The notes beneath the pieces are model-generated. The model was not told the DNA's origin. It did not search any database and saw only the letters and a program-made list of their open reading frames with translations. This document shows, piece after piece, positions 51,233 to 60,340 of a DNA stretch of 64,000 nt (within the stretch, counting starts at the first letter, position 1; the number at the start of each line of letters is the position of its first letter). Both the position numbers and the translations under genes were made by a program. Source of the stretch: CAHJWH01 sp965198905 (lineage in GTDB: Bacteria > Pseudomonadota > Alphaproteobacteria > Caulobacterales > Caulobacteraceae); NCBI GenBank assembly GCA_965198905.1, contig OZ240678.1, forward strand, positions 1,426,001 to 1,490,000. The letters run 5' to 3'.

Positions 51233-52582
51233 TCAACGATCCGGACCCGCCCCTCGCCCAATGGCGTCTAATCGCGCGCGGATGCGGGTGAACACCTCAT
51301 CGGGCGAGAACAGGAGCGTGATCCGCGCCTTCGCCGCCGCCCCCATCGCCTCGCGCGCGGCCTGCGGCATGGCGAGGGCGCGGCGGATGGCGTGACCGAT
51401 CTGGAAGCGGTCGCTGAGGCTGGAGCCGTAACGGCGACGCGCCCCGTCCGCAGCCATCTGGGTCAGCAGGCCCTCGAAGCGGCGCTCGGGCACTACCACG
51501 GCCACCTCGTCGTCGATGTAGTCGGACATGGCGGTGTTGGCGACGGTGATCGGTGCGACCGCCATGGCCATCGCTTCCAACAGGGGAAGGTTCTGACCCT
51601 CCGCCACCGAGGTGCAAAGATAGAAGTCCGCCCCGGCGTAGAGCGCCTCCATCTGCTCCGTCTCCAGATAGCCGCCTACCAGAACCACCTTCTCCTCAAA
51701 CAGACAGTGCGGCCGGCCGAACAGCAGCCGCAGCTGGTGGTAGAGGTAGCCCGCCGGCGTCTCCACCACGCCCGAGGTGGCGAGCTTGACCACCAGCACC
51801 ACGTCGTCGCGGTCGACCGCGGCCAGCAGGAAGCCCTCGATCAGGTTGGCGAGGTTCTTGCGCCGGTCGTAGGGATTGCAGACGGTCACGATGACCGTGC
51901 CGCCGCCCTCCAGCACCCAGTTCAACGCGGGCTGCTCGCCCAGAGGCGAGGTCTTGTCCCGGGCCAGCCGCTCATAGTCCTGCTCCAGGTCAGCCTCGTA
52001 GTGGGTGACGAAGTTGCTGGAGAAGCTGACCAAGGGGATCGAGGGCACGTTGGCCAGCTTCGCCCAGGCCGCACGCTTCGCTTTAGGGCGCCCCTCCACT
52101 GCAGCATCAGCGCGTGCGGGGATCGGCATGGGCGCCGGAATGACATGCACGTTCGCCAGACCGTGGGCGAGCAGCACGCGCTGAGCGTAACGGCTTGGCG
52201 TCCAGATTTCCTGACAGGTGGAGAGCATTGAGGTCTGGCTTTCCAGCACCGCCTCCTGCCCCGACGCCGGCCCGCTCAGCACCTCGAACTCCCAGGCGAA
52301 GCAAGCGATGTTGTAGGCGCCGGGGATGGGCCGGATATCCTCGGTGCTGCGGAAGATCAGGTGGGGGTGGGCGGCGTCGTCGATCCCCTGTCCCAGGGTG
52401 CGAGCGAAGGTTCGGCTCTTGAACTGCTCGGGGGCTGAGACCTCCAGCAGCTCCAGCCCGCGGCTCGAAAGCAGGTCCAGGAAGTAGCGCGCGGCGAAGC
52501 CATAGGAGTAGTGGGTCTGGCCGAGCGCACGCTCGCCGCCGCGGGTCTGCGGGCGCGAGTAGAAGATGCGGTCGGTGTTCAT
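51233..52582 (-). CDS. Glycosyltransferase, GT4-like (GT-B fold)
   Basis: 449 residues. The C-terminal half carries the donor-binding elements of retaining GT4 enzymes: VCNPYDRRKNLANLIEGF, VVLVGGYLETEQMEALYAGADFYLCTSVAEGQNLPLLEAMAMAVAPI (EGxxLPLLEA type E-x7-E motif). The N terminus (FYSRPQTRGGERALGQTHYSYGFAARYFLD) is the acceptor half. No membrane segment. It is nine bases from the next minus-strand gene upstream and probably in one operon with it. Confidence 0.85.
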   Translation of the reverse strand: MNTDRIFYSRPQTRGGERALGQTHYSYGFAARYFLDLLSSRGLELLEVSAPEQFKSRTFARTLGQGIDDAAHPHLIFRSTEDIRPIPGAYNIACFAWEFEVLSGPASGQEAVLESQTSMLSTCQEIWTPSRYAQRVLLAHGLANVHVIPAPMPIPARADAAVEGRPKAKRAAWAKLANVPSIPLVSFSSNFVTHYEADLEQDYERLARDKTSPLGEQPALNWVLEGGGTVIVTVCNPYDRRKNLANLIEGFLLAAVDRDDVVLVVKLATSGVVETPAGYLYHQLRLLFGRPHCLFEEKVVLVGGYLETEQMEALYAGADFYLCTSVAEGQNLPLLEAMAMAVAPITVANTAMSDYIDDEVAVVVPERRFEGLLTQMAADGARRRYGSSLSDRFQIGHAIRRALAMPQAAREAMGAAAKARITLLFSPDEVFTRIRARLDAIGRGAGPDR

Positions 52583-52591
52583 GGCGCCGGG

Positions 52592-53548
52592 TCAGACAAT
52601 CTCGACGCCCTCTCCGCGCAGCGTCGCCCAGCGGGCGAGTTCCACCGCCACTTCGCGCCGCCCGGACGTCCGGGTGAGTTCCAGATAGTGCCTCATCCCG
52701 CCCTCGTCCGGCGTCCGATCCAGGAAAGCCTTGTAGGCCATCGCGATGAAGGCCTCGTCCGTCAGGCCTGTATGGGCGTGGAGTGCGAAGCGGGTGGTGG
52801 GGCGGGTGGCCTGCTCGATCGTCGGCCAGTGCGCCAGTTCGCGCCAGACCGGCGAGGTGTAGAGCGTACCGATGCGGTCCTGCACCCCAATGCGCCGGGC
52901 GCGGAACTCCTCGGACTCCATGATCATGCGCCGGAGGTCAAAGAGGCTGACGGCGCCGCTCTGAAGCTCTGGCAGGTAGCCCGCGCGCGCGGCCGGGTCC
53001 GGCAAGCGGCGCAGAAGCTCCACGAAGGTGATGTCGAGCTGATGGCTGAACGGAATGTTGGAGAACAGGGGAAAGCCGTTCAGCGGCGCGGGAGGCGGCG
53101 CAGCGCTCTTCAGCTCCAGCAGCGCTTCCACAGTCATGGGCCCGCCCGGCGTCGCCCCCGCGGCCGGCGCTTGGGCGTGGGTCCAGGCGACAGGCTCGCC
53201 GTCTTCCAGGCGCGCCAGCCGCACGGTCGGATCCCGAGCGCCGATACGAGCGACGATCTCGGGCGCCGCGACCATCCGAAACCAGATCGCCAGCTCCGGA
53301 CCATCCAGTGCGATCGGTTGCGGCGTGATCCGGACGCCGGTCAGTTTGCGACGACCGCGGGCGAGGAGCGTCCGGGACACTTCGGGCATGAAGCGCGGAC
53401 GGAGCAGCTCGCAGAAGGCGTGGGATATCATCCGTCCACTGACAAAAAGGCCGACCACCGGGCGGTAGAGATCGTCCCATGGCCAGACGGAATAGCCGAT
53501 CAGTTCGCCTTCAGGTCCGGAGGTGAATGCGGCGGCGTTCATCAGCAT
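52592..53548 (-). CDS. Uncharacterised protein with two DUF4214-like modules
   Basis: 318 residues from the ATG at 53548 (an ATG at 53542 overlaps the upstream stop as TGATG). The N-terminal domain (about 1-150, GYSVWPWDDLYRPVVGLFVSGRMI) looks beta-rich and unrecognised. Two helical modules follow: FVELLRRLPDPAARAGYLPELQSGAVSLFDLRRMIMESEEF and FIAMAYKAFLDRTPDEGGMRHYLELTRTSGRREVAVELA. These match the DUF4214 pattern found in surface-layer, adhesin and glycosylation proteins. Likely acts with the flanking glycosyltransferases. Confidence 0.75.
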   Translation of the reverse strand: MLMNAAAFTSGPEGELIGYSVWPWDDLYRPVVGLFVSGRMISHAFCELLRPRFMPEVSRTLLARGRRKLTGVRITPQPIALDGPELAIWFRMVAAPEIVARIGARDPTVRLARLEDGEPVAWTHAQAPAAGATPGGPMTVEALLELKSAAPPPAPLNGFPLFSNIPFSHQLDITFVELLRRLPDPAARAGYLPELQSGAVSLFDLRRMIMESEEFRARRIGVQDRIGTLYTSPVWRELAHWPTIEQATRPTTRFALHAHTGLTDEAFIAMAYKAFLDRTPDEGGMRHYLELTRTSGRREVAVELARWATLRGEGVEIV

Positions 53549-54768
53549 CGACCGAGTTGGGACACCCGGGTGAATCCATCCTTGACCGCGCGGTAGCAGC
53601 GTGGCCAGGAAAAGTAGCGCCTCCAATCCTCCAGCGTCTCGCCGGAAGCGCTGAGCCGGCCTCGCCCCCGCCCGAGGGCGGCGTGCAGGGCGATGGAGAG
53701 AGAGTCTGTGTCGCCCGCCACGAAATACTCCGCCAAGCCCCGTCCAACCTCCGGCAGGCTGGAGGAGGCGGTGGTGACCACCGGCGCGCCGAGTGAGATC
53801 GCCTCGGCGACAGGCAGTCCGAATCCTTCGTATACGGATGGGTAGATCACAGCCGACGCCGTCTTGCAGAGCAGATACTTGGCCGACTCGGAGATGAAGC
53901 CGGTCTGCAGGATCCGGCCGGCCTCGGCGAGGGCGGTCAGGCCGCGCTTGGCCAACTGCCGCTCGAAGGCGTCGCCCCAACCCACCCGGCCGCCGAAGAT
54001 GATCCGAAACCGCTCGGCCAGCGCGGGCTCCCGCTCCAGCAAGTCGAGCATCGCGCCCACGTTCTTGCGCGGCTCCAGCGTGCCCAGCACCAGGATGAAA
54101 TCCTCCACCGGCGCGTCGAACGCCTGCAGGTCTTCGGGGATATGGCTCCAATCCACCCCGAGGTGCGCCACGACCACCGGGATGTCGGCGGCTTCGGGGT
54201 AGTAGGTGCGCACGTCAGCGGCGGTGGACTGCGAGACCGTAAAAATGACGTCGCTGGACATCAGGTCGCCGTAGAACTTGCTCTGATGGTAGACGTTGGT
54301 CTCGTGGGTATGATGCTGGGGCGTCACCACCGTTGTCAGGTCGTGCACGATGCAGCCTTCCACCGGGAACAGCCTTCGGGTGAACTTGATGTTGGTATGC
54401 AGCCCCCAGACAGGGTCGTCGCCCAAAGACGCAAGGATTGGCTGGAACAAGTAGCGTCCCGCCGCCCAGCGCAGGATGGCCCCGTTTCTTTGCACCAGAA
54501 CCTTCTCGATCAGGGTGGTGGGGATCTCGTGCCGGTTATAGAAGAAGCGCGGCTCGATCTCCGCGTCGCCCAGCATCTGCTCACACAGCTTGGCGGTGAC
54601 CAGGGGAATACCGGTGAGCTCAAACTCTTGCAGCGGCGCGATGTCTATGTAGAAGCTGGTCGCCAAGCCAGGGGTCCGCCATCCGTGCCGCGCGCCTGGG
54701 AACGGCCGGGCCTGACTACAGCATCGCCCAGAGCGGCGCCAGCGGGCTGCATACGCCCGTTCGTTCAA
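53542..54768 (-). CDS. Glycosyltransferase family 4 protein
   Basis: Up to 408 residues. GT4 motifs: VLGTLEPRKNVGAMLDLLERE, TGFISESAKYLLCKTASAVIYPSVYEGFGLPVAEAISLGAPVVTTASSSLPEVG (E-x7-E) near the C terminus. The first ~34 residues (Arg/Cys-rich) look non-native; a TTG at 54666 before ATSFYIDIAPLQEF may be the real start. It overlaps the next gene by TGATG or more. Likely mannosyl- or glucosyl-type transfer in a surface polysaccharide. Confidence 0.87.
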   Translation of the reverse strand: MNERAYAARWRRSGRCCSQARPFPGARHGWRTPGLATSFYIDIAPLQEFELTGIPLVTAKLCEQMLGDAEIEPRFFYNRHEIPTTLIEKVLVQRNGAILRWAAGRYLFQPILASLGDDPVWGLHTNIKFTRRLFPVEGCIVHDLTTVVTPQHHTHETNVYHQSKFYGDLMSSDVIFTVSQSTAADVRTYYPEAADIPVVVAHLGVDWSHIPEDLQAFDAPVEDFILVLGTLEPRKNVGAMLDLLEREPALAERFRIIFGGRVGWGDAFERQLAKRGLTALAEAGRILQTGFISESAKYLLCKTASAVIYPSVYEGFGLPVAEAISLGAPVVTTASSSLPEVGRGLAEYFVAGDTDSLSIALHAALGRGRGRLSASGETLEDWRRYFSWPRCYRAVKDGFTRVSQLGRC

Positions 54769-54864
54769 GGCTAGCGGCTGACGATTTCATCGCGCGCCAA
54801 ATTCCGCTAGGTCCTCAGGCCCAACGCGCCCCGCGCCTGCACAAACATCTCAGGAGACGCGCAC

Positions 54865-55869
54865 TTGACCGATCGCTTCGCCGTGGTGGTCACCACCATC
54901 AACTCACCCACCGAAGCGGTCAAAGCCATCCAGGCCCATTGCGGGGCGGAGGGGCCGAGCTTCTACGTCATCGGCGACAGCAAGAGCCCCTCGGACTTCC
55001 GCCTTGAAGGCGCGCGCTACCTAGATCTGGCCGCCCAGCGCGCCTCGGGCTTCCGCTTCGCTGAACTCTGCCCCACCCGCCATTACGCCCGCAAGAACAT
55101 CGGCTACCTCGCCGCCATGCGCGACGGGGCCCAGGTGATCGTGGAGACCGACGACGACAACATCCCGGGGGAGGGCTTCTGGGCGCCGCGGTCCCGCCAG
55201 CGGTCCGCGGCGCTCGTCAAGGCGGACGGCTGGGTCAACGCCTATGCCTACTTCTCCGATGCGCTGATCTGGCCCCGAGGCCTGCCGCTCGACCGGGTGC
55301 GCGATCCGGCGCCGACACCGTCACCGGCGGACGAAAGTTACGACTGTCCGATCCAGCAGGGCCTGGCCGACGAGAACCCCGACGTAGACGCCATCTACCG
55401 GCTGCTGCTGCCGCTGCCGGTATCGTTTGCGCCCGGCCGAGAGGTGGTGCTGGACCGGGGCGCGTGGTGCCCCTTCAACAGCCAGAACACCACCTTCTGG
55501 CGTGACGCCTTCCCGTTGCTCTATCTGCCCTATCACTGCTCGTTCCGCATGACCGACATCTGGCGCAGCTTCGTGGCCCAGCGGCTGATGTGGGAGAATG
55601 GCTGGCGGTTGTCGTTCCACAGCTCCACCGTGCATCAGGACCGCAACGCCCACGACCTGATGCGCGACTTCGCCGACGAGGTCCCGGGCTATCTGAACAA
55701 CGAGCGTATCCGTCTGGCCCTGCAGGACCTGTCCCTGCTCCCCGGCCCCGGCGCCCTGGCCGAAAACCTGATGCGAGCCTACCGAGCCTTGATCGCTCTC
55801 GAAGTGGTCGGCGCCGAGGAACAGCCGCTGCTCGCCGCCTGGCTTGACGACCTTGAGCGGGTGCTCTGA
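54865..55869 (+). CDS. STELLO-like (DUF288) glycosyltransferase family protein
   Basis: 334 residues starting at TTG with AGGAG eight bases upstream. RFAVVVTTINSPTEAVKAIQ and YVIGDSKSPSDF at the N terminus, PTRHYARKNIGYLAAMRDGAQVIVETDDDNIP with an Asp cluster, and CPFNSQNTTFWRDAFPLLYLPYHCSFRMTDIWRSFVAQRLMW are typical of bacterial relatives of the plant STELLO proteins. The fold resembles GT-A enzymes. Target unknown; context is surface glycan. It is divergent from the GT4 gene and convergent with the next. Confidence 0.8.
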   Translation: MTDRFAVVVTTINSPTEAVKAIQAHCGAEGPSFYVIGDSKSPSDFRLEGARYLDLAAQRASGFRFAELCPTRHYARKNIGYLAAMRDGAQVIVETDDDNIPGEGFWAPRSRQRSAALVKADGWVNAYAYFSDALIWPRGLPLDRVRDPAPTPSPADESYDCPIQQGLADENPDVDAIYRLLLPLPVSFAPGREVVLDRGAWCPFNSQNTTFWRDAFPLLYLPYHCSFRMTDIWRSFVAQRLMWENGWRLSFHSSTVHQDRNAHDLMRDFADEVPGYLNNERIRLALQDLSLLPGPGALAENLMRAYRALIALEVVGAEEQPLLAAWLDDLERVL

Positions 55870-55906
55870 AACCCTTTCGCCGAAAGCCATTTCCCAAGAC
55901 GGTGTC

Positions 55907-57454
55907 TTAGAAGAAGCTAAAACCCTTGAGGCCGACGCCCAGCTGTCGGTGGTCCTGAAGGGTACGATCGAGTTCTGAAGGCCGGACCATCCAATCCGCC
56001 ACGATCTCGATCAGGTTCGACTCAGAAACTAGAAAATATTCAGCTGCGATCTCCACCTCGACGGTGGTCTGCGGCCAGGTCGCAGCAATGGGCCACTCCG
56101 CGCCATTAAGCCTCACTCGTCCCGTCATAGCTCCGCGCCGCTCATGGGTAGGCAGGATAAGGCTCAGCCTCAGACCTGTAATGGCGATCCGCGGGTCGTA
56201 ATAGAAGGCGAGCGTCGCGCTCTGCTCGGCCGACCAGCGCCCCCAGTCCTCTTCCAAATGCCATCCCGACGCCTCTGGTCCCTGGAAATCGAACACGCCG
56301 CCCTCCATCAGACCGGGCTGCGCCAGCGGCGACCTTATAGTCGGCTCGGCGGCGATAGTGCGAAGATGGGTGAGCAGGGAGCGCCTTGACGAAGGCGTCA
56401 TGCCGGACATCTTGAACGGATGGATGGCGATCAGGCGACGATCGGCGAACTCCTCCAAGGCGGGTCGCCGTTCGAAGCCGGTATCGTCGAGCCCGAGTTC
56501 GTCCGCTCGCCAAACTCTGTCGCAGCAGCTGTGGAGCAGGGTAGGCGCAAGCACCTCGACAAACAGGTTAGCCGCCGACGCCACACCGACAAAATGGGCG
56601 TAGTCCGCCAGCAAGCTTTTCGGCAGGATGTAGAGGTCGGTGAAATAGCCCGAGGTGACCAGCGGGATTGGAAGGCGCACGACCTCTTGTCCTTCCGCGG
56701 TCGTGTTCGCACGGTCATAGATTTGCGAGCTGAGTTTCAGGACCTCGGCCAGCTTGCGCGTGATGACCATGCTCAAGTCGCGCACCTCAGCCTGAATGGG
56801 ATCGCTGAGATCCGTCGGCAGATTGTTCCCTTGGATTAGGAGTCTTTGGGGATGCTGCTCTACCTGATCGCCCACATTTTGAACGAATTGAACATCGTTT
56901 CTGTAACCCGTACCTGCCGCGAACAATTTTCTCTCGAGGGCGTCGCGATCAGGCAGGTGTTTTACAAGGGACCAGTACTCTACCCCCGACCCAAACAATA
57001 ATGACTTGGGATAGTTTATCTTAGCCATCAAACCGAAGTACCAGTCCCAAAGGCCTACTGCCTGCGGCGGCGGTCCGACGCGCGAGATGAAACCATCTTT
57101 GGGACCGATGGGAAACGTTTCGAAGAAGCTTGCCTCGTTAAGCTGTGGGTTGAGCAGAACATCGTCGTGACTGAAAATGAAATAGTCGCAATCAATTTTA
57201 GCCAGTTCCGCGCGTGCGTCAGTAATGTAGCCGGCGTGGGTGTAGGAGCCTCGGTAAACGGTGATTACATCCGGGTCGTCAAGCCGCTCGAAGGGAATCA
57301 GGAACCGAAGGTGTGAAAACCTCCCCAAATATAGTTCCCGTAGCAGCGGCAAGTTGCGCGGGAATGGGTTGTTCATCAGGATGCAGAGACAAACTCGGCA
57401 AGTTGCAGGGCCAAATCTGTGCTGAGCGGCGCCTAGGTCATCCATCGAGGTCAA
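55907..57454 (-). CDS. Uncharacterised glycan-cluster protein, GT-A-like N-terminal domain
   Basis: 515 residues, no signal peptide. The N-terminal half (RVCLCILMNNPFPRNLPLLRELYLGRF...IDCDYFIFSHDDVLLNP) has the look of a GT-A glycosyltransferase, with HDD in place of a DxD motif. The C-terminal part (about 395-515) is beta-rich and may bind carbohydrate (TGLRLSLILPTHERRGAMTGRVRLNG). The coding stretch about 56850-57300 is visibly more AT-rich than flanking genes, suggesting recent transfer. I cannot name a family with certainty. Confidence 0.6.
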   Translation of the reverse strand: MTSMDDLGAAQHRFGPATCRVCLCILMNNPFPRNLPLLRELYLGRFSHLRFLIPFERLDDPDVITVYRGSYTHAGYITDARAELAKIDCDYFIFSHDDVLLNPQLNEASFFETFPIGPKDGFISRVGPPPQAVGLWDWYFGLMAKINYPKSLLFGSGVEYWSLVKHLPDRDALERKLFAAGTGYRNDVQFVQNVGDQVEQHPQRLLIQGNNLPTDLSDPIQAEVRDLSMVITRKLAEVLKLSSQIYDRANTTAEGQEVVRLPIPLVTSGYFTDLYILPKSLLADYAHFVGVASAANLFVEVLAPTLLHSCCDRVWRADELGLDDTGFERRPALEEFADRRLIAIHPFKMSGMTPSSRRSLLTHLRTIAAEPTIRSPLAQPGLMEGGVFDFQGPEASGWHLEEDWGRWSAEQSATLAFYYDPRIAITGLRLSLILPTHERRGAMTGRVRLNGAEWPIAATWPQTTVEVEIAAEYFLVSESNLIEIVADWMVRPSELDRTLQDHRQLGVGLKGFSFF

Positions 57455-57729
57455 ACCCTGGTGATCACTCGCCCCGCCTGTCTAGCGAAGCCCCCTTCAG
57501 GGTCGTCTCAAGGGATCGACGAGCAGACGAGTTGGCGATCCGCCGAACAGGACCGACCGCATCGGCCCGGCGACAGACCCGGCGGGGGCGGCCTATCGCA
57601 CATCTCTAACCCGGGCGCCATTGGCAAGCGAGGGCGGATGATGAACGGAAAAGCGCTGAGTGGCTGGCGAGATGGCCATGCGTCGTCCATCTCTCGAAGA
57701 AATGCTTCTCGACGCTGCAGAGGATGAAC

Positions 57730-58008
57730 ATGGCCGACGACGATATCGCCATCGGAGCCCGCTTCCAGGTGAACGACGGTTCGGAGCACCGTCATGTGTG
57801 GAACGTGCACGAGGATCGTGTGCACTATTTCAGCAAGGCGCAGGGCGCCCATTGGACGCCAGGGCACGCCTTTGACGATGCGCCTACGACCGACGCCTTC
57901 CGCCAAGCTTGTACACCCGCGCCGACCGATGCGCAGCGCGATGGGCGAGATCGCGGAAACGTCGGCTCGGCGCGCGCGGGCGCTCCCGATCTGAGCGGCG
58001 ATTATTGA
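57730..58008 (+). CDS. Small hypothetical protein
   Basis: 92 residues from the ATG at 57730, with AGAGG about seven bases upstream; an ATG at 57724 adds two residues. The first half (DDDIAIGARFQVNDGSEHRHVWNVHEDRVHYFSK) is beta-like and rich in His and Asp; the tail looks disordered. No family recognised. It is convergent with the PRTase-kinase gene. The gap 57455-57729 holds nothing else clear. Confidence 0.4.
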   Translation: MADDDIAIGARFQVNDGSEHRHVWNVHEDRVHYFSKAQGAHWTPGHAFDDAPTTDAFRQACTPAPTDAQRDGRDRGNVGSARAGAPDLSGDY

Positions 58009-58043
58009 CCCAAGGGCCCGGCGGATCTTTTCGGTCCGGACGA

Positions 58044-59822
58044 TCAGGCCGCGATGCACGCCTGCAGGCGTCGGCGGTAGCGGTCTGTATTCCTTAACAG
58101 TCGCGCCTGCTCCTGCGGCCAACTCGCGTGCGCCTCCGCAGCCAAGTGAAAGGCGCCCAGGTGGAAGGCGAGATAGGCTGGTTCGAGCAGCGCCACGAGG
58201 GCGGCATCGACCGGGGCGGCGACGGCGCGCAACAGCGCCGCCCTCTCGCCTGCATCGAAGTCGAACTCCACGCACGCCCCTGCGACATCCCAGGCGATGT
58301 CTTGGCCTCCGATGAGGTCGTGGGCGGCGGCGTGATCGACCGCATCGGCCTTGAGCCATCGCCCGTCCTGAAGCTGCATCCATTCGTGCGCGTGCAGGCG
58401 GTTGTCGGTCCACACCCGGCGGAACGGCGGGGCGGCGGCCCAGCGACCCGGGTCCAGCGCAAGACAGCGGACCGCAGCTGCGCCTAAAGCTTCTGTGACG
58501 TTGACTCGCGTCATCTCCAGCAGCGCGGGGAGGTCCGCGCCAGCATCCGAGGGGGCCGGCAGATATGTGGCGCGCCATCCGAGATACCGGCCGAGGTGCG
58601 CCACGAAGGCCGCCCGCCGGCGAGGCTCCAGCGGCATCGGACGCGCTTCCTCCAGCCAGGGCTGCGCTAGGAAGCCGTAACGCAGCGCCGTCGCCTCGGG
58701 CGCGAACTCCGCTTCGCCAAGCGCCCGCGCCTGGACGAAGGCGCGTTCGCCAGCGGCGCCCAGGCCCACGAACTTCAGCAGCCATGTCCCCCGTGAGCTC
58801 TGCAGCAGGAACTTGCGGCGCTCCTGGAAGGTGTTCGCCGCCGGCCACTCCGGCTCATCGCCATACCGCAGCGCCCGCCACGCGCCGCCGGAGACATCGC
58901 GCAGGGTCGCAGGTCCCTCACCCGTAAGATCGCCGAACCAGGATTGCAGCCGCCAGCCGGGCTTCGCCGCACGCGCCGCCAGGGCGTCGAAGTCCACGCA
59001 GGGCCGGGTCGCGTTCGCCCATCGGGCGCGATGGGCGTCACTAGCCTCAGGCCCGAGGCCGCCGTCGTGGCCCGGCAGGAAGGCGATCCTGGACGGTTCG
59101 GCCCCAAGCCGCTCCAGGGCGTCAGCGACTGCGCCGAAGGAGCTGCCGGAGAGCCCCGGCCCCTCGTCCACCACCACGAAGCGGCCGCCCACCTCCTTCC
59201 GCAACTTCACCACCAGAGCGGGCGTCAGCTGAAGCTGTCGCTGGAACGGGGGACCGACGGGACGCAGGCTCAGCGGCGGGGCGGCTCGTAGCGCTACGGC
59301 TGCGATCGCCGCCAGCCCCACCCCGATGCTGCGCACGCCGATCACCGTGTCGCCTCCAGGGTGCGGCGCAGGCGTAAGCTGCATGGCGGCGGCGGCGTAG
59401 GCCTCCGGGTAGAGGGCGTAGAAGGCGTAGCCCTCGGCCGTCTTCAGCTCCACCTCGCGCACCAGCGGCAGGCGGCTCAACGCGCCCAGGCCGCTATCCA
59501 GGCCAAGTACGTCGAGCACAGGCGCGGGCGCCCCGTCGCCCAAAGCGCGCCAGGACGCAAGGAGCGCGCGGGCCATCGCCATGACTACCGCGAGCGCCGC
59601 GTCCTGTTCCGGCGTCGGGCCGTCGCCGCCCTGCACAACCATGGCGGCGTCGGCCAGGCCTTGAGCCAGTTCGGAGGTGGCGATGAACAGCGCGGCGAGA
59701 CGGGCGTGACGCTCGATCGGCGGACCCGGCCTGCCCACCTCCAAAACGGCGAGGGCGGCGCAGAGTTCGGCGAGCATGTCGCGCGGATCGCCCGTCCGCG
59801 TCCGGTCGCCGTAGACCCACAT
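58044..59822 (-). CDS. Putative phosphoribosyltransferase/kinase-like fusion protein
   Basis: 592 residues. The N-terminal part is helical (about 1-120). Residues about 125-290 resemble a phosphoribosyltransferase: GYAFYALYPEAYAAAA, TVIGVRSIGVGLAAIAAVA and the PRPP-loop-like VVVDEGPGLSGSS (216-228). Residues about 300-590 resemble an aminoglycoside-phosphotransferase-type kinase: TWLLKFVG with Lys350, then a catalytic-loop-like DNRLHAHEWMQL...LKADAVDH and WDVAGACVEFDF. I recognise no named family. Three bases separate it from the phosphatase gene upstream in the ino1 operon. The domain calls are by motif only. Confidence 0.6.
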   Translation of the reverse strand: MWVYGDRTRTGDPRDMLAELCAALAVLEVGRPGPPIERHARLAALFIATSELAQGLADAAMVVQGGDGPTPEQDAALAVVMAMARALLASWRALGDGAPAPVLDVLGLDSGLGALSRLPLVREVELKTAEGYAFYALYPEAYAAAAMQLTPAPHPGGDTVIGVRSIGVGLAAIAAVALRAAPPLSLRPVGPPFQRQLQLTPALVVKLRKEVGGRFVVVDEGPGLSGSSFGAVADALERLGAEPSRIAFLPGHDGGLGPEASDAHRARWANATRPCVDFDALAARAAKPGWRLQSWFGDLTGEGPATLRDVSGGAWRALRYGDEPEWPAANTFQERRKFLLQSSRGTWLLKFVGLGAAGERAFVQARALGEAEFAPEATALRYGFLAQPWLEEARPMPLEPRRRAAFVAHLGRYLGWRATYLPAPSDAGADLPALLEMTRVNVTEALGAAAVRCLALDPGRWAAAPPFRRVWTDNRLHAHEWMQLQDGRWLKADAVDHAAAHDLIGGQDIAWDVAGACVEFDFDAGERAALLRAVAAPVDAALVALLEPAYLAFHLGAFHLAAEAHASWPQEQARLLRNTDRYRRRLQACIAA

Positions 59823-59825
59823 GGC

Positions 59826-60335
59826 TCAGCGCAGGTGCCGGTAGGCGATGGCGGCGAGCGCCTGGAAGGGCGGCGGCTGCAAGCCCCGCGCGACCAGCCA
59901 GGCGGCGAAGGCGTCGAACTGCGCTGGGCTCGGCGAGGCCCAGAAGCGAGCGTCCTTGATGGTCATCATGGCCGGCAGCGGGGCCATTCCGGCGTCCACC
60001 AACAGACACAGGCACAGCGTCACCGAGCGTCCGATCCCCTCGCGGCAGTGGACCAGGACCTTGTTTCCCTTCCCGAGCTTGGGTCCCGCGAAGGCGACGC
60101 CGCGACCCATGTCGGCGAGGCTGAGCGCGCAGTGGTCCTCGGTGGGGAGGTGGAGGAAATCCACGCCCGCGCGCGCCAGGGCGGCGGCGTCATCGCAGGC
60201 TTCGCTGCGAAGATCGATCACCGCCGACACGTCGGCGTCGACCAGGGCGGGGATGGCCGAGCTTGGAAAGGCCCCCCCCACCGCAAGCTGTGGCGTGATC
60301 CAGTCCAGGTCGAGGCCGCCCTCAGCCGGGATCAA
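59826..60335 (-). CDS. Dual-specificity/tyrosine phosphatase family protein
   Basis: About 169 residues from a TTG at 60335, five bases after the hydrolase stop; the start is uncertain. WITPQLAVGGAFPSSAIPALVDADVSAVIDLRSEACDD is a DSP-type N terminus and VHCREGIGRSV is the HCx5RS catalytic loop with the general-acid Asp nearby (LHLPTEDHC). Related small phosphatases act on phosphotyrosine, sugar phosphates or inositol (pyro)phosphates. The location in an ino1 operon makes an inositol-phosphate substrate worth considering. Confidence 0.8.
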   Translation of the reverse strand: MIPAEGGLDLDWITPQLAVGGAFPSSAIPALVDADVSAVIDLRSEACDDAAALARAGVDFLHLPTEDHCALSLADMGRGVAFAGPKLGKGNKVLVHCREGIGRSVTLCLCLLVDAGMAPLPAMMTIKDARFWASPSPAQFDAFAAWLVARGLQPPPFQALAAIAYRHLR

Positions 60336-60340
60336 AGCGT

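Noticed and set aside
52592..54151. 519-codon version of the DUF4214 protein
   Set aside because: The extension is an out-of-frame reading of the upstream glycosyltransferase.
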